Of a DNA stretch of 64,000 nt, positions 20,933-29,890 are shown in pieces. The DNA comes from Plasmodiophora brassicae. Lineage: Eukaryota > Endomyxa > Phytomyxea > Plasmodiophorida > Plasmodiophoridae. The position numbers and the translations under genes are program-made. Within the stretch, counting starts at the first letter, position 1. Each line of letters begins with the position of its first letter. Below the pieces are notes generated by a model. The model did no database searches, was not told the origin of the DNA, and was given only the letters and a program-made list of their open reading frames with translations. The DNA lies in assembly GCA_039704465.1 (NCBI GenBank), contig JASFAU010000001.1, positions 1,612,001 through 1,676,000 on the forward strand. Direction: 5' to 3'.

Positions 20933-21636
20933 ATGGGTGGCATCTTCACAAAGAAGGCGGCGCGACGGCCGGCGCCGCCGCCCAAGGCCGCCATCAGCGA
21001 TCGAGACAAGGCCGTCTACGACCTGAAGGTCCAGCGGGACCGCCTGAAGAAGTTCATTGTGAAGGTATTCACGCGAGTTGATGGCGCCTGCGTCGGTGCT
21101 GACGTGTCCTGTAGAACGATGCGCTCGTCGTTCGCGAGACGGAGGTCGCTAGGGAGCTGGTAAAAGCGAAACAGAAGGAGAAAGCGAAGCTGGTGCTGAG
21201 GAAGAAACGCCTCCATGAGTCGATGATCGAGAAATCGATGGCCAAGATGGCCAACATCGAAGAGCTGGTCAACTCGATCCAGTTCGCTGAGATCACGGCG
21301 CAGGTCTTCGCGGCGCTGAAGGAAGGCAATGAGGCATTACAGTCTATTAACGCGCAGATGGATATTGATGACGTCGATAAGCTCATGGAGGATACCGCCG
21401 AGGCGGTCGCCTACCAGGAGCAGATCTCGGAAATGCTGAGCGGGCAGATGACCGCGCAGGATGATGAAGCCGCGCTGAGAGAACTCGACATGATCGAACA
21501 GGAGGAAGCAGAGAAGCTCCACAAACAGTTTGACGATATTCCTGCTGTCGATCGCCCTGCCGTCTCTGATCTCGAACGCGTTCAAGAACAGGAGCAGGCC
21601 GAAGAAGTTCAGGAAAGAGAAGTTGAGCTCGCATAG
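20933..21636 (+). CDS. VPS20: ESCRT-III subunit VPS20/CHMP6
   Basis: Snf7-family coiled-coil protein that nucleates ESCRT-III polymers on endosomes. It starts MGGIFTKK, a good N-myristoylation signal (Gly2, Thr at position 6), as in CHMP6. Then come the basic helices (DRDKAVYDLKVQRDRLKKFI; RETEVARELVKAKQKEKAKL; KKRLHESMIEKS), the asymmetric middle (IEELVNSIQFAEITAQVF; ALQSINAQMDIDDVDKLMED) and an acidic C-terminal part with EQISEMLSGQMT. One 50-base intron (21065-21114) joins KFIVK to NDALVVRE. About 218 residues. The start lies only 88 bases from the end of the Harbinger-type element, so the promoter has probably been remodelled by the insertion. Confidence 0.93.
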
Positions 21637-21754
21637 GCAGTCGCCGTCTCTGTGTCCCTACACGATATTGTCATTATTCTTACGTGCAAGGCACTTGCGA
21701 TCCATCTGTACCGTTGCGATATCTTGTGCTTGGTTGCCTAAACCCGCAACCGGC

Positions 21755-22432
21755 ATGACGGCATCGCCCCGCGTCAACGTTGAACGCATTTATGCGTTCC
21801 TGGATTCGAGCTCATCGCAGAACCGACGTCGCCAGCGTCGACTGCACCGTTCAGCATTGGCACCATTTGACCCAGAGCCGACTGTCAAATCCACCATGTA
21901 CTGCTCGCCGTTAAGCAGCCCTAGATCCGCTCGGCGCCGGCAGCCTCGTCCAGCCTTGTCCATTATGGATGCACTTCCTCCCGTCGAATTCACGCGTTCG
22001 TTCGACAGTAACGCGTTGGTACCGGTTGGGTCGCCAGGACTCGACGACATTGCCGCACACTTTACCAGGAAAGATCGCGAGCGCGACACCTTCTTCGTGT
22101 ACCGGGAGCCGCAATGGCAAGGCATGACGATAGGCGACGGATGCTTCGTCAAGGAAGCCGCCGGGAGGAACGGAAGGCGATCCATTCTCGAAGCGAGGGA
22201 GCGCGCGGCGTTCGGCCGCATGCAACGCGAGCTTGGTTGCAGGGAAGCATGTCGCCGAGCAATTCGAGCCCTGAACGAACGCGATGCCCACGAAGCAGGA
22301 CCCCCGAAACCGCGAAGAAAGCTCTTAGCACTCATGACGGAGGACGCCAACGTACGTCGTCACGGCCATCGGATGTTCCCTGATGGCGGCACAGGAGGCG
22401 TTGATCATTTATGGCCGGATAAGAATATATGA
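21755..22432 (+). CDS. Orphan Arg-rich protein
   Basis: Single open frame of about 225 residues from the Met at 21755. I do not recognise it. It has a short N-terminal helix (VNVERIYAFLDSSS), an Arg-rich stretch (QNRRRQRRLHR), a central globular-looking part (FFVYREPQWQGMTIGDGCFV), charged helices rich in Arg/Glu/Ala (RSILEARERAAFGRMQREL; REACRRAIRALNERDAHE), and a Gly/His tail. No signal peptide or membrane segment is evident. It follows VPS20 by about 120 bases on the same strand. Composition is consistent with a real gene, but homology or transcript data are lacking. Confidence 0.5.
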   Translation: MTASPRVNVERIYAFLDSSSSQNRRRQRRLHRSALAPFDPEPTVKSTMYCSPLSSPRSARRRQPRPALSIMDALPPVEFTRSFDSNALVPVGSPGLDDIAAHFTRKDRERDTFFVYREPQWQGMTIGDGCFVKEAAGRNGRRSILEARERAAFGRMQRELGCREACRRAIRALNERDAHEAGPPKPRRKLLALMTEDANVRRHGHRMFPDGGTGGVDHLWPDKNI

Positions 22433-23004
22433 ATTATTGTAGGGCAGGGTCAGCTTACGATTCAGAAGCCGTGGATGCCGTCCCGGCGAGAGGTGAGGTG
22501 ACGCAGGGAAACGCCGATGATGGTACGTGACCGGACATGAGTCACACAACAACACCTTCGGCATCGCCAGCGCCAGCCATTTCCGAATTCGCGGCGTACT
22601 AGCGACAAGGCCGATTAACGTTTACGAGATGGCGCCGCCCAGTCGTGCGGTCGTATCGCGTTGTCGAGTGTACCGCCATCCGTGCCTGTGCCCAACGTGC
22701 GCGGCGAACTCGGCGTTCACACGCGTGCACACGACCCGGGTGCCGGCGCGCGTTCACCTCGCCGTTCCTGTCGTCCCAGCCCGAACCGTGATGCCCTTCG
22801 GCAACGCCTAATCGTATAGAATACAGATCGAGCAAGCGTGCCCTGACTCGGCAATGGCAGCTCCGCACGTTGTTGGGCGGCGTTTGCTGCAGTCGGCCAG
22901 TGGCAGGGACTGAGGGCGGACGACTGCGACACTGCGTGCTGCAGCGTCGGCACATTTTGTTGCCGTCGGTTGCCGTCGCCAGTCGCGCGTCTAGGCTGGT
23001 GCCG
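22433..23004. promoter_or_regulatory. Upstream region of the EF-G2 gene
   Basis: About 570 GC-rich bases without a convincing gene. An in-frame stretch upstream of 23005 is open back to about 22870, so the mitochondrial presequence could start earlier. No repeats recognised. Confidence 0.4.
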
Positions 23005-25268
23005 ATGTCGACGATGGCCGTGGCGTCGTGCCGGTGGCGCCGGTCGGCCGGCATTGCCAGGCGGGCATTGAGTACGCTGCCGATGCGGAACTTCGGGATC
23101 ATTGCACATATTGATGCTGGCAAAGTATGGGGGGTCATTACAGGTGGTGGATATCGGTGCTGACATGGTGGCGGTTGCAGACGACAGTACTTCCAAGGAA
23201 TGCGATAGGGTGGTCGACGTACGATCTGATCGGATGATTGGCAGGTAACTGAGCGGATGTTGTTTTATGCGGGACGGACGCATCACATTGGTGAAGTGCA
23301 CGATGGCGACACTGTCACCGATTTCATGGCCGAAGAGCGGCGGCGAGGCATCACGATCAGCTCCGCCTGCGTCCACCTTGACTGGAAGGGGCATCAATGC
23401 AATCTCATCGATTCCCCAGGTGGACGCCGGCTCCCCCACTATTGCCGTTGATGGTTTGTAACACGTTCACATCAGGACACGTCGACTTCACAGTCGAGGT
23501 CGAAAGGTGTATGCGAGTCCTTGACGGCGCCGTTGCCGTTATCGACGGTGTCATGGGCGTCCAAGTCCAGACCGAAACGGTCTGGGCCCAGGCGGACAGG
23601 TACGCTGTCCCACGTATCGTGTTCGTCAACAAGCTGGACAGAGAAGGCGCCGATCTGGATCGAGCCACTCAGACAATATCGGACCGACTGGGGGCCACTC
23701 CATGGATTTTACAACGCCCGTCGTATGACCCCCAGACAGGTGCCATCGACGGCGTCATCGACCTTGTTGACATGGCTAGCGTCCGGTTTGACCGCGAAAG
23801 TCGCGGCGAGACCGTGCACCGCTTGCCTATCACCGATGACCGTGAGGATTACAAAGAAATCGTCGATCATCGGCACCTTCTTCTCGATGCGATCAGCGAC
23901 GTCGACGAAGACATTCTCAATGCCGTCCTGGACGACCAACCGGTCCCTTCAGATATGATACGATCCGCCATTCGACGGGCAACGCTCAACGACCGAAAGA
24001 ACCGTGTTGTACCTGTTCTTTGTGGCGCTGCGTACCGCGACATTGGCATTCAGCCGGTGCTCGACGCTGTTGTTGATTTCTTGCCGGGCCCCGAAGTTCC
24101 CCCTGATAACGCACCGTTGTCCGCGTTCGTCTTCAAGATCGTCCACGACCGGCAGCGCGGCCCACTTGCATTCGTGCGGGTCTATGCTGGAGAGCTGTTA
24201 GCGAAATCATCTGTCTATGTCGACGGCGAGAAGATGCGAATTGGTTCCATCCTGCAGGTTGATGCCAACGACTATCGTGACTGTGGCGGTGAAGCTATGG
24301 GTCCTGGAGCAATCTGTGCCGTTACCGGCTTGAAACGCGTTCGCACCGGTGCCGTCATCAGGGACGTCAACGGCATCGCTAATGCTGACGCAGATCGATC
24401 TTCGTTGGTGATTCCCGACCCAGTCTTCTTCTGTTCGATCGAAGCCGACTGCAGTTCCAAGCAGGCGGATATGGAGGAAGCCCTGCGGGCTCTATCGCAA
24501 GAGGATCCCAGTCTTGTCGTGGTTAACGACAGCGAGACGGGGCAGACTGTGGTGAAGGGCATGGGCGAACTGCATTTGGAGGTCGTGCAGAATCGGGTAC
24601 GGGATGAGTTCGGCATTGAATCGCGACTGGGGCCCATGTCGGTGTCGTACCGGGAAACCTTGTCTGCTCCATGCTCTGCCGGCATCGTTTACGACCCTGT
24701 CATTGGTGCCAGTGGCGCGTCGGATCATGCAATCACGATTGCCTTGACGGTAGCCCCTAGCGAGGTGGCAGACATCGAGATCCGCCTTAACGAAGGCATT
24801 CCCGCAAACGATTCCTTAATTGGGTTTGTTCGTCAAGGGATCGAAGAAGGATGTTTGCGAGGGCCGATTCTCGGGTATCCGGTCAGCCAGGTGACCGTGA
24901 CGATCGACAAGTTGCAGATGAGCAAGCACAGCAACCCGGCAGACGCAGCCGCTGCTGGTCACCGGTGCGTCCAGGCCGTCTTGCGTCAAGGACACGCCGA
25001 CCTGCTCGAACCGGTCGTCGACATTGAGATCCGATGCGCTGCCGGCCACATCGGTGACGTTGCCAGTGATTTATCGTACAGGAGGCGCGGTCGAATCGAC
25101 AGCATCGAGTCGACCAAGATCTGCGCCCAGGTCCCTCTGCAGGAACTGATCGGGTACGCCAGCGCGGTGCGCTCCATCTCGCAAGGATCTGCGCATTACT
25201 CCACCCGCCTAGGCGCGTACGCACGGGTCCCTCCTCGCGTACGGGAGAAGATTCTGTCTGCATCGTGA
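23005..25268 (+). CDS. GFM2: Mitochondrial elongation factor G2 (ribosome-recycling GTPase)
   Basis: Translational GTPase that, with RRF, splits mitochondrial ribosomes after termination. The N-terminus is a basic, Arg/Ser-rich presequence ([16 protein letters not shown]) before [15 protein letters not shown] motifs: P-loop AHIDAGK-TT-VTERM, switch [12 protein letters not shown]3 DSPGHVDF, NKLDRE (G4). Domains II-V follow ([44 protein letters not shown]; final domain ending YARVPPR). The unusual feature is the P-loop splicing: exon 1 ends at Lys (23124), introns 23125-23180 and 23187-23244 flank a 6-base exon, and exon 3 starts at 23245. A further intron splits DSPG from HVDF (about 23420-23477). 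About 710 residues, full length. The alternative mtEF-G1 is less likely because of the EF-G2-like sequence pattern. Confidence 0.88.
23181..23186 (+). other. 6-base microexon (ACGACA) encoding P-loop Thr-Thr
   Basis: Exon 1 ends with the P-loop Lys codon at 23124. A 56-base intron (GTATGG...GTTGCAG, branch GTGCTGACA) is followed by only ACGACA, then a 58-base intron (GTACTTCC...TTGGCAG, branch-like ATGAT), then GTAACTGAGCGG. Inclusion gives AHIDAGKTTVTERM, matching the EF-G P-loop. Skipping is also in frame but removes the Thr that follows Lys and coordinates Mg2+. Confidence 0.8.
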
Positions 25269-25385
25269 ATACCCAGTATGTAAAAGGTACATGATGCAGT
25301 GGAAGAGTCCCCGCCAACCAACTCTGTGACAGCTGCGAGATTCTAGCTTAGTACCGGGTTCGTAGATTCTGGAGTGACTGCCCCG

Positions 25386-26240
25386 ATGATCCGGTCGCTG
25401 AATAGCGCATCGTTCAACAGCACGTTCGAGCTATCGGCGGCCCTGGATCGCAAGGCCAGTCGCGTACCGACTGCGGGCCCACCGTCAGGCAAGCCAGCGC
25501 GACGTCGCCGGAGAAAACGGGTGCTGTACCATCGCGTCGGCATCGCGTTGAGCGCTCTGGCATTATCCATCGTGCTAGTCTTCCATCTGGTACGCGCGCT
25601 GGCATGGCGAGCTCCTGCGCCCTTGCCGTCTTCGCTCGCTGTCCTTCTAGTTGGACGTACCGAGGAACTGGGCCCTGTTCATTCGATTCCAGGTGCCACC
25701 CAGGTTGCCATCATCTCTGGTGGGGGTATCCACATGGCCCCTGGACCTGGAGTCCATCGAATCGTGGCGGACGCGCACGAATTCGATCCGCGTTATGACG
25801 AGACCTGGCCCAGCCGAAGGTGGCATATTGCGTTTGCCTTTCTTCGCGAGCGTCACACGGATGGTGCCCTTACCGACGACTGTTTCGTCGTCGTCAGCAT
25901 GGCGGATTCGACAACGTCCATCAAGGTCGCGAGGAGGTGGTTCAGGTCGACGTACAGGGCGCAGGCGTCGGATCGCGTCTGGATACGGGTCACGGCCGCT
26001 GAGTGGCTTGCCCGCGATGGCTTCGTACCATCATGCTCCGACCCGGGCGTCTCCTCTCTTCTGGAGGCGAAATCCGTCGTCGACGACGATATCGTGGCTG
26101 GACCCGCTGCCGCCGTCATCCGCTTCCTCTCCGCTGTCTCCGATCGCCTGGTTGCCGATACCCACTGCAAAGAGCGCGACGCCTTCAATGCCGTCGCCTG
26201 GTCGCTTCCGCCGAACGCTGTCCGGCTCATGAACACTTGA
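25386..26240 (+). CDS. Orphan type II membrane protein
   Basis: Single open frame of about 284 residues. The basic N-terminal cytosolic part (KPARRRRRKR) is followed by one hydrophobic anchor (VGIALSALALSIVLVFHLV) and a lumenal or extracellular domain (SLAVLLVGRTEELGPVHS, VAIISGGGIHMAPG, DDCFVVVSMADSTTSIKVA, WIRVTAAEWLARDGF). The topology resembles Golgi glycosyltransferases or type II enzymes, but I see no DxD or other catalytic signature and do not recognise the family. It starts about 115 bases after the EF-G2 stop on the same strand. A candidate secretory-pathway protein. Confidence 0.6.
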   Translation: MIRSLNSASFNSTFELSAALDRKASRVPTAGPPSGKPARRRRRKRVLYHRVGIALSALALSIVLVFHLVRALAWRAPAPLPSSLAVLLVGRTEELGPVHSIPGATQVAIISGGGIHMAPGPGVHRIVADAHEFDPRYDETWPSRRWHIAFAFLRERHTDGALTDDCFVVVSMADSTTSIKVARRWFRSTYRAQASDRVWIRVTAAEWLARDGFVPSCSDPGVSSLLEAKSVVDDDIVAGPAAAVIRFLSAVSDRLVADTHCKERDAFNAVAWSLPPNAVRLMNT

Positions 26241-26496
26241 ATACACGTTGCATTGATAATTCGATGTCGTATTTGACGTTGTCGCTGGCAGCGGAAACAT
26301 GTTGGTTCGGGAGTCGAAGCCTGGTGACCCTGAATACACGAAACCGTGAGCTGGCGCCAATGTCATTCCACTTAGAATCACCAAATCGGCAAGAGCCATG
26401 CCGTGAGTCACGATCGGAACTGATGCCAGGGCTTCTCGGCGTCGTGCCTCCATTGGTCTAACCACCTATATATTCATTATATCCATACTAGAACCC

Positions 26497-26952
26497 ATGG
26501 CGAAGGGCCCGCGCTCGTGCCTGTGCTGCTGGCCGCTGGAGACCGACGTCTTGATCGGGGGGCTGGTCGACCTCTTTGGCGTCCTGGCCAGCATGTACCT
26601 GCTGCTCCATATCTGGGACAGCGACACGCGCGACAAGCTATCGGGAACGCACACGATCGAGCCTTTGATGTACATGTTGATCGCATCGTCTGCAGTGTTC
26701 TTCCTATCCGCCGTCCTCACCTTCGTCACCGTCTGCGCGCGCGTGTCGAAGTTGGCCTTGGTCAGCAAATGGGTGAAGATACTGGCTATCCTCACCAGCA
26801 TCGCCGCGTTCATCATCGCCATGCTGCCCAAGATGAACTTCGTCGGCGACAAGATCTACGGGATCCTGGTCCCCACCGTCCTGTCCATCTTCTACACGTT
26901 CCCGCTGCACTCCTTCCGGAAGCAACTTGCAGCCGAAGGGCTCCCCCAGTGA
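26497..26952 (+). CDS. Small four-transmembrane protein with CxCCxPL motif
   Basis: 151 residues. The N-terminus KGPRSCLCCWPLETDVLIGG has a Cys cluster followed by PLxxG, as seen in several small tetraspan protein groups. Four hydrophobic segments follow (VDLFGVLASMYLLLHI; LMYMLIASSAVFFLSAVLTFVTV; WVKILAILTSIAAFIIAML; IYGILVPTVLSIFYTFPL), and the tail is SFRKQLAAEGLPQ. The Cys cluster could be palmitoylated (inference). I do not recognise the exact family. No intron. Confidence 0.7.
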   Translation: MAKGPRSCLCCWPLETDVLIGGLVDLFGVLASMYLLLHIWDSDTRDKLSGTHTIEPLMYMLIASSAVFFLSAVLTFVTVCARVSKLALVSKWVKILAILTSIAAFIIAMLPKMNFVGDKIYGILVPTVLSIFYTFPLHSFRKQLAAEGLPQ

Positions 26953-27315
26953 GCACGCCATCGGTTGGCCACCAGAAATAAAGACAGCGAACTTCTTTCG
27001 GCCGCCAACCCCGTCGAGGTTTTCGACGAGACAGCAATCATCCCGGCGGACCTTAAGGCACTGTAAAACCGGCAACGGTGGCGGCCCCGAGTAAACTGCG
27101 TGGAGGCCGCGCATTTCTAATTTTAGAGGGAGCAGAGCCAGACCCAACGAATTCGTCCGGCGTGCCACGTCATTTGCGAGTGCGCGTTGCGCAACGTGCT
27201 CCCCGGCCACACAAGTCTCGCCGCCGCCTGCTAACAGGGACGTCGCGCGGGTCCACTTATCGGTTGCGTCACGCGACGTGAATCACACTCGGGTCTGTGG
27301 GGGCCGGGTCCAGTC
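26953..27315. other. Intergenic between tandem plus-strand genes
   Basis: About 360 bases, nothing recognised beyond probable 3' and 5' flanking sequence of the neighbouring genes. Confidence 0.4.
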
Positions 27316-28353
27316 ATGGGGGTCGCCGAGTGTACCGGGCGATCGCCCGTCGCCACAACGCTATTAACCATGAGCCAACGCGCACCAAGCGCGTCCTCGA
27401 TCACCAAGTTCGCCAACAACACCCGAAGACGTAACGCTATTGCCGTCGAGTTGCCGTACAAATCCACCGTCGACGTTCGTCGGTGGTGCCAGTTCCAGCT
27501 GATCCGGGCGCAGACGCCGCCTGGCGAATCGTACGCCGAATGGCGCACGGCTTGCCGTCAAGCGGCGGCTAGTAACCCGCTGTCGTACGGCCTCGATTTC
27601 GACTCATTATCGCTTGACGCCGACAGCCTCATCGCGAGCGTTGTCGACCGGTTTCGGGACCTGCAGCTGCTGGACATGTTCGCCATCGACGCCAGCGCCT
27701 TGGTCGCGTTCCTCGCCGATATCCGCCGTGGGTACCATGACGCGAACGCGTACCACAACTTCCACCATGCGGTCGACGTCTTCCAGATGGCGTTGCATAT
27801 CGTCATGCAGGGTGACGCGATCAGCAGCCTGACGCCCAGGTGCCTGATCGTCATCCTGGTGTCGGCGCTGGTCCATGACCTGGACCATCCGTCGCTTCGA
27901 GCCCTGCCCGTCGATGTGAACCTGGAGTTGCACCACGCCATTCAGGCCGATCGCCTCCTGTCGAACCATCCGGCCATCCTCAGGAACGTTGACGAGCCGA
28001 ACGTCGTCCGCGCCCAGATCATTGAATGCATCCTGGCGACGAACATCGGCCTGGAAGGTCAATGGCGGCAGCGGTTTGATGCGACGATGCCAGCCATGCT
28101 GATGCAACTCGTGATTCGCTGCGCCGACATCTCGAACGTCTGCCGCCCAGCGCGTATCGCCGCGAAATGGTCGCAAGCGCTACACGACGAGATTCGCGGC
28201 GAGTCGCGCGTCGAACCATTCAGCAAGGAGACGACGGTCCGCTTCTGCCAGAACATCGCCCTGCCCACATTCCAGATCCTATCGGACACATGGCCACGCG
28301 CGTCGAACTGCTTGGCCTCCTTGCAGGACAATATCGCCACCTGGACCGCATAG
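27316..28353 (+). CDS. 3',5'-cyclic nucleotide phosphodiesterase (class I, catalytic domain only)
   Basis: Class I PDE that hydrolyses cAMP and/or cGMP. Up to 345 residues from 27316; the Met at 27370 (MSQRAPSASSITK) is an alternative start. The HD-type catalytic domain fills almost the whole protein: AYHNFHHAVDV (first metal His and substrate-side His), VHDLDHPS (second metal His-Asp), RCADISN (metal Asp) and LPTFQIL, containing the purine-clamp Gln. The usual H-D-x-x-H-P-G-x-x-N-x-[FY] stretch is altered: after HDLDHPS the Gly and Asn are missing and the following loop is short. No GAF, PAS or transmembrane regulatory part is present. No intron. Metal ligands are kept, so activity is plausible; nucleotide preference is unknown. 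Confidence 0.92.
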   Translation: MGVAECTGRSPVATTLLTMSQRAPSASSITKFANNTRRRNAIAVELPYKSTVDVRRWCQFQLIRAQTPPGESYAEWRTACRQAAASNPLSYGLDFDSLSLDADSLIASVVDRFRDLQLLDMFAIDASALVAFLADIRRGYHDANAYHNFHHAVDVFQMALHIVMQGDAISSLTPRCLIVILVSALVHDLDHPSLRALPVDVNLELHHAIQADRLLSNHPAILRNVDEPNVVRAQIIECILATNIGLEGQWRQRFDATMPAMLMQLVIRCADISNVCRPARIAAKWSQALHDEIRGESRVEPFSKETTVRFCQNIALPTFQILSDTWPRASNCLASLQDNIATWTA

Positions 28354-28731
28354 CCCTATTTATTCCTGCCACGCTTGTCAATGCCATCTGTCCCGTAATA
28401 GTAGTATAATAAGTATCGTCCTGCATGGTGACGACCTCCCGCCTGAGGCAGCGCACACCTTCATCAGTGGACAGCATTCCCCACAATACAGCGATCGCGT
28501 TCCGTTAAGAGGACTGACGCAAAGCAGGTGTTAGCTGCACAGGGCCAGCACGTTGGATGGGCGTGCCGGCGCGACCCACATTGACTCGCGCGTGTGCAGT
28601 GGGAGCTGCATGTGTGCCGCGGACAGTGTGGCGCTGAGAGTTCGCGCCGACAAGCGCAGAACAAGGAGCAGTTCGAGCGCGCTCCTGTCGCGGAGTTGAC
28701 GTGGGGGACCCGTTCGGGTCAACTCACGACG
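28354..28731. other. Intergenic
   Basis: About 380 bases between the PDE and the glycine-rich orphan. Open frames exist upstream of 28732 in the same phase, so the next gene could begin earlier. Nothing else recognised. Confidence 0.4.
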
Positions 28732-29354
28732 ATGATTGGTGGTGGGCGGCAGGCGGTCCGGTACCTGTCGCGGGGCGGGGGCGCAGGGCGCGGCCGTCGT
28801 GGCCGTGGTCGTGGTGGTGGTGGCTGGGGCGGGCGTGATGGACGAGCCAGCCGGCCGACGATGAAGCTAAAGACGGCGACGGCTGAAGACGGAGGAGAGG
28901 TGGATGAGGACGTGGATAAAGTCGTCCCAGTGGACAAGTTTGGGGCTGCGAGGGCTCGCGACGGTGACGCTGAGGATGCGAATTTGACGCCGTCGATGGC
29001 GCTGGAGAAAGCAATCGCTTCCCTTCCGCCCCCGATCCCGACCAACGTGAAGGAGCATGAAGAGTTCTACAAGAAGCGATGGCAAAGGCGCTGGCCTGAG
29101 TGGGACACGGTCTGTATTCGACATCCTTGCCTGTCGTGGGGCGCGGCGCTAATCTGCTGCGCGAACCTACATAGGTGGAGATGACCCCTGGGGAGCAGTA
29201 CCCGGAGATCTTGCAGAAGACCTTTACCGATCTGAAATCGGATCTGGCAAATTGCGGTCATTTCCACGACAAGCAGAAGCACGCCATGTTGGACCTGGCG
29301 TCCAAGCTGCTTTCGCAGGATTTCAGTGGCGCCAAGATGTCATGGGACGAATGA
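28732..29354 (+). CDS. Orphan protein with Gly/Arg-rich N-terminus
   Basis: Start taken at MIGGGRQAVRYLSRGG. The N-terminal 50 residues are an RGG-like Gly/Arg run (GRGRRGRGRGGGGWGG) that could serve as an RNA-binding stretch or, less likely, a mitochondrial presequence. An acidic linker follows, then a folded-looking part: LTPSMALEKAIASLPPPIP, HEEFYKKRWQRRWPEWDT. An intron (GTCTGTATTCG...CCTACATAG, within 29113-29174) joins this to VEMTPGEQYPEI and a helical C-terminus (KTFTDLKSDLANCGHFHD; MLDLASKLLSQDFSGAKM). I do not recognise the family. The clean splice and conserved-looking C-terminus support a real gene. Confidence 0.6.
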
Positions 29355-29890
29355 GTTTGCCGGACGTATTCGTATTTGTCAACGATACAGTCAGGATCCG
29401 ACGCGTCTGGGAATTTTGACGACCGAGATCAGCCTGCTGCGTCGATTCCATTGTCCAGGTTAGGCTGCACTTCAGCGCGAGGTCGTGCCTGATGATGGTG
29501 GATCGAGGCTGCTAAGTGGGTCGGTGATGCCAGACGACTGAGCGACCCGTACACTTAACGCAGTCTTGTTGGAACCTCGGTTTGCTTTATGCAACGCGTC
29601 CTTGTATGTGTCTGGGAATGCCCCATCCAGCATGCGTCATGTCGGACGCTGATCAGGACATGTGCGCCGTCCGGCTGCAACGCCTCGGCGACGTTCGTCC
29701 TGCTGTAATGTCGTATCCACCAACTGACATCCGTCATTTCGCGCAGTTGAGGCGCGTCCCCTGGCTGATGTTGACGTCGTAGAATGACGACCACAGCGTG
29801 CATACACAGGATGGCAATCCTCATCTCTACATGCAGGATAAGACACCCATTTTGTATAGTTAGCGAAGAACACGATTGGATTCCAAGGGA
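29355..29890. other. Convergent intergenic region
   Basis: About 540 bases between the 3' ends of the Gly/Arg-rich orphan (+) and the multi-pass membrane gene (-). Only frames without recognisable similarity are present. Confidence 0.4.

Noticed and set aside
26704..27210. 168-residue Asp/Gly/Val-rich minus-strand frame
   Set aside because: A typical antisense shadow of a GC-rich membrane-protein gene.
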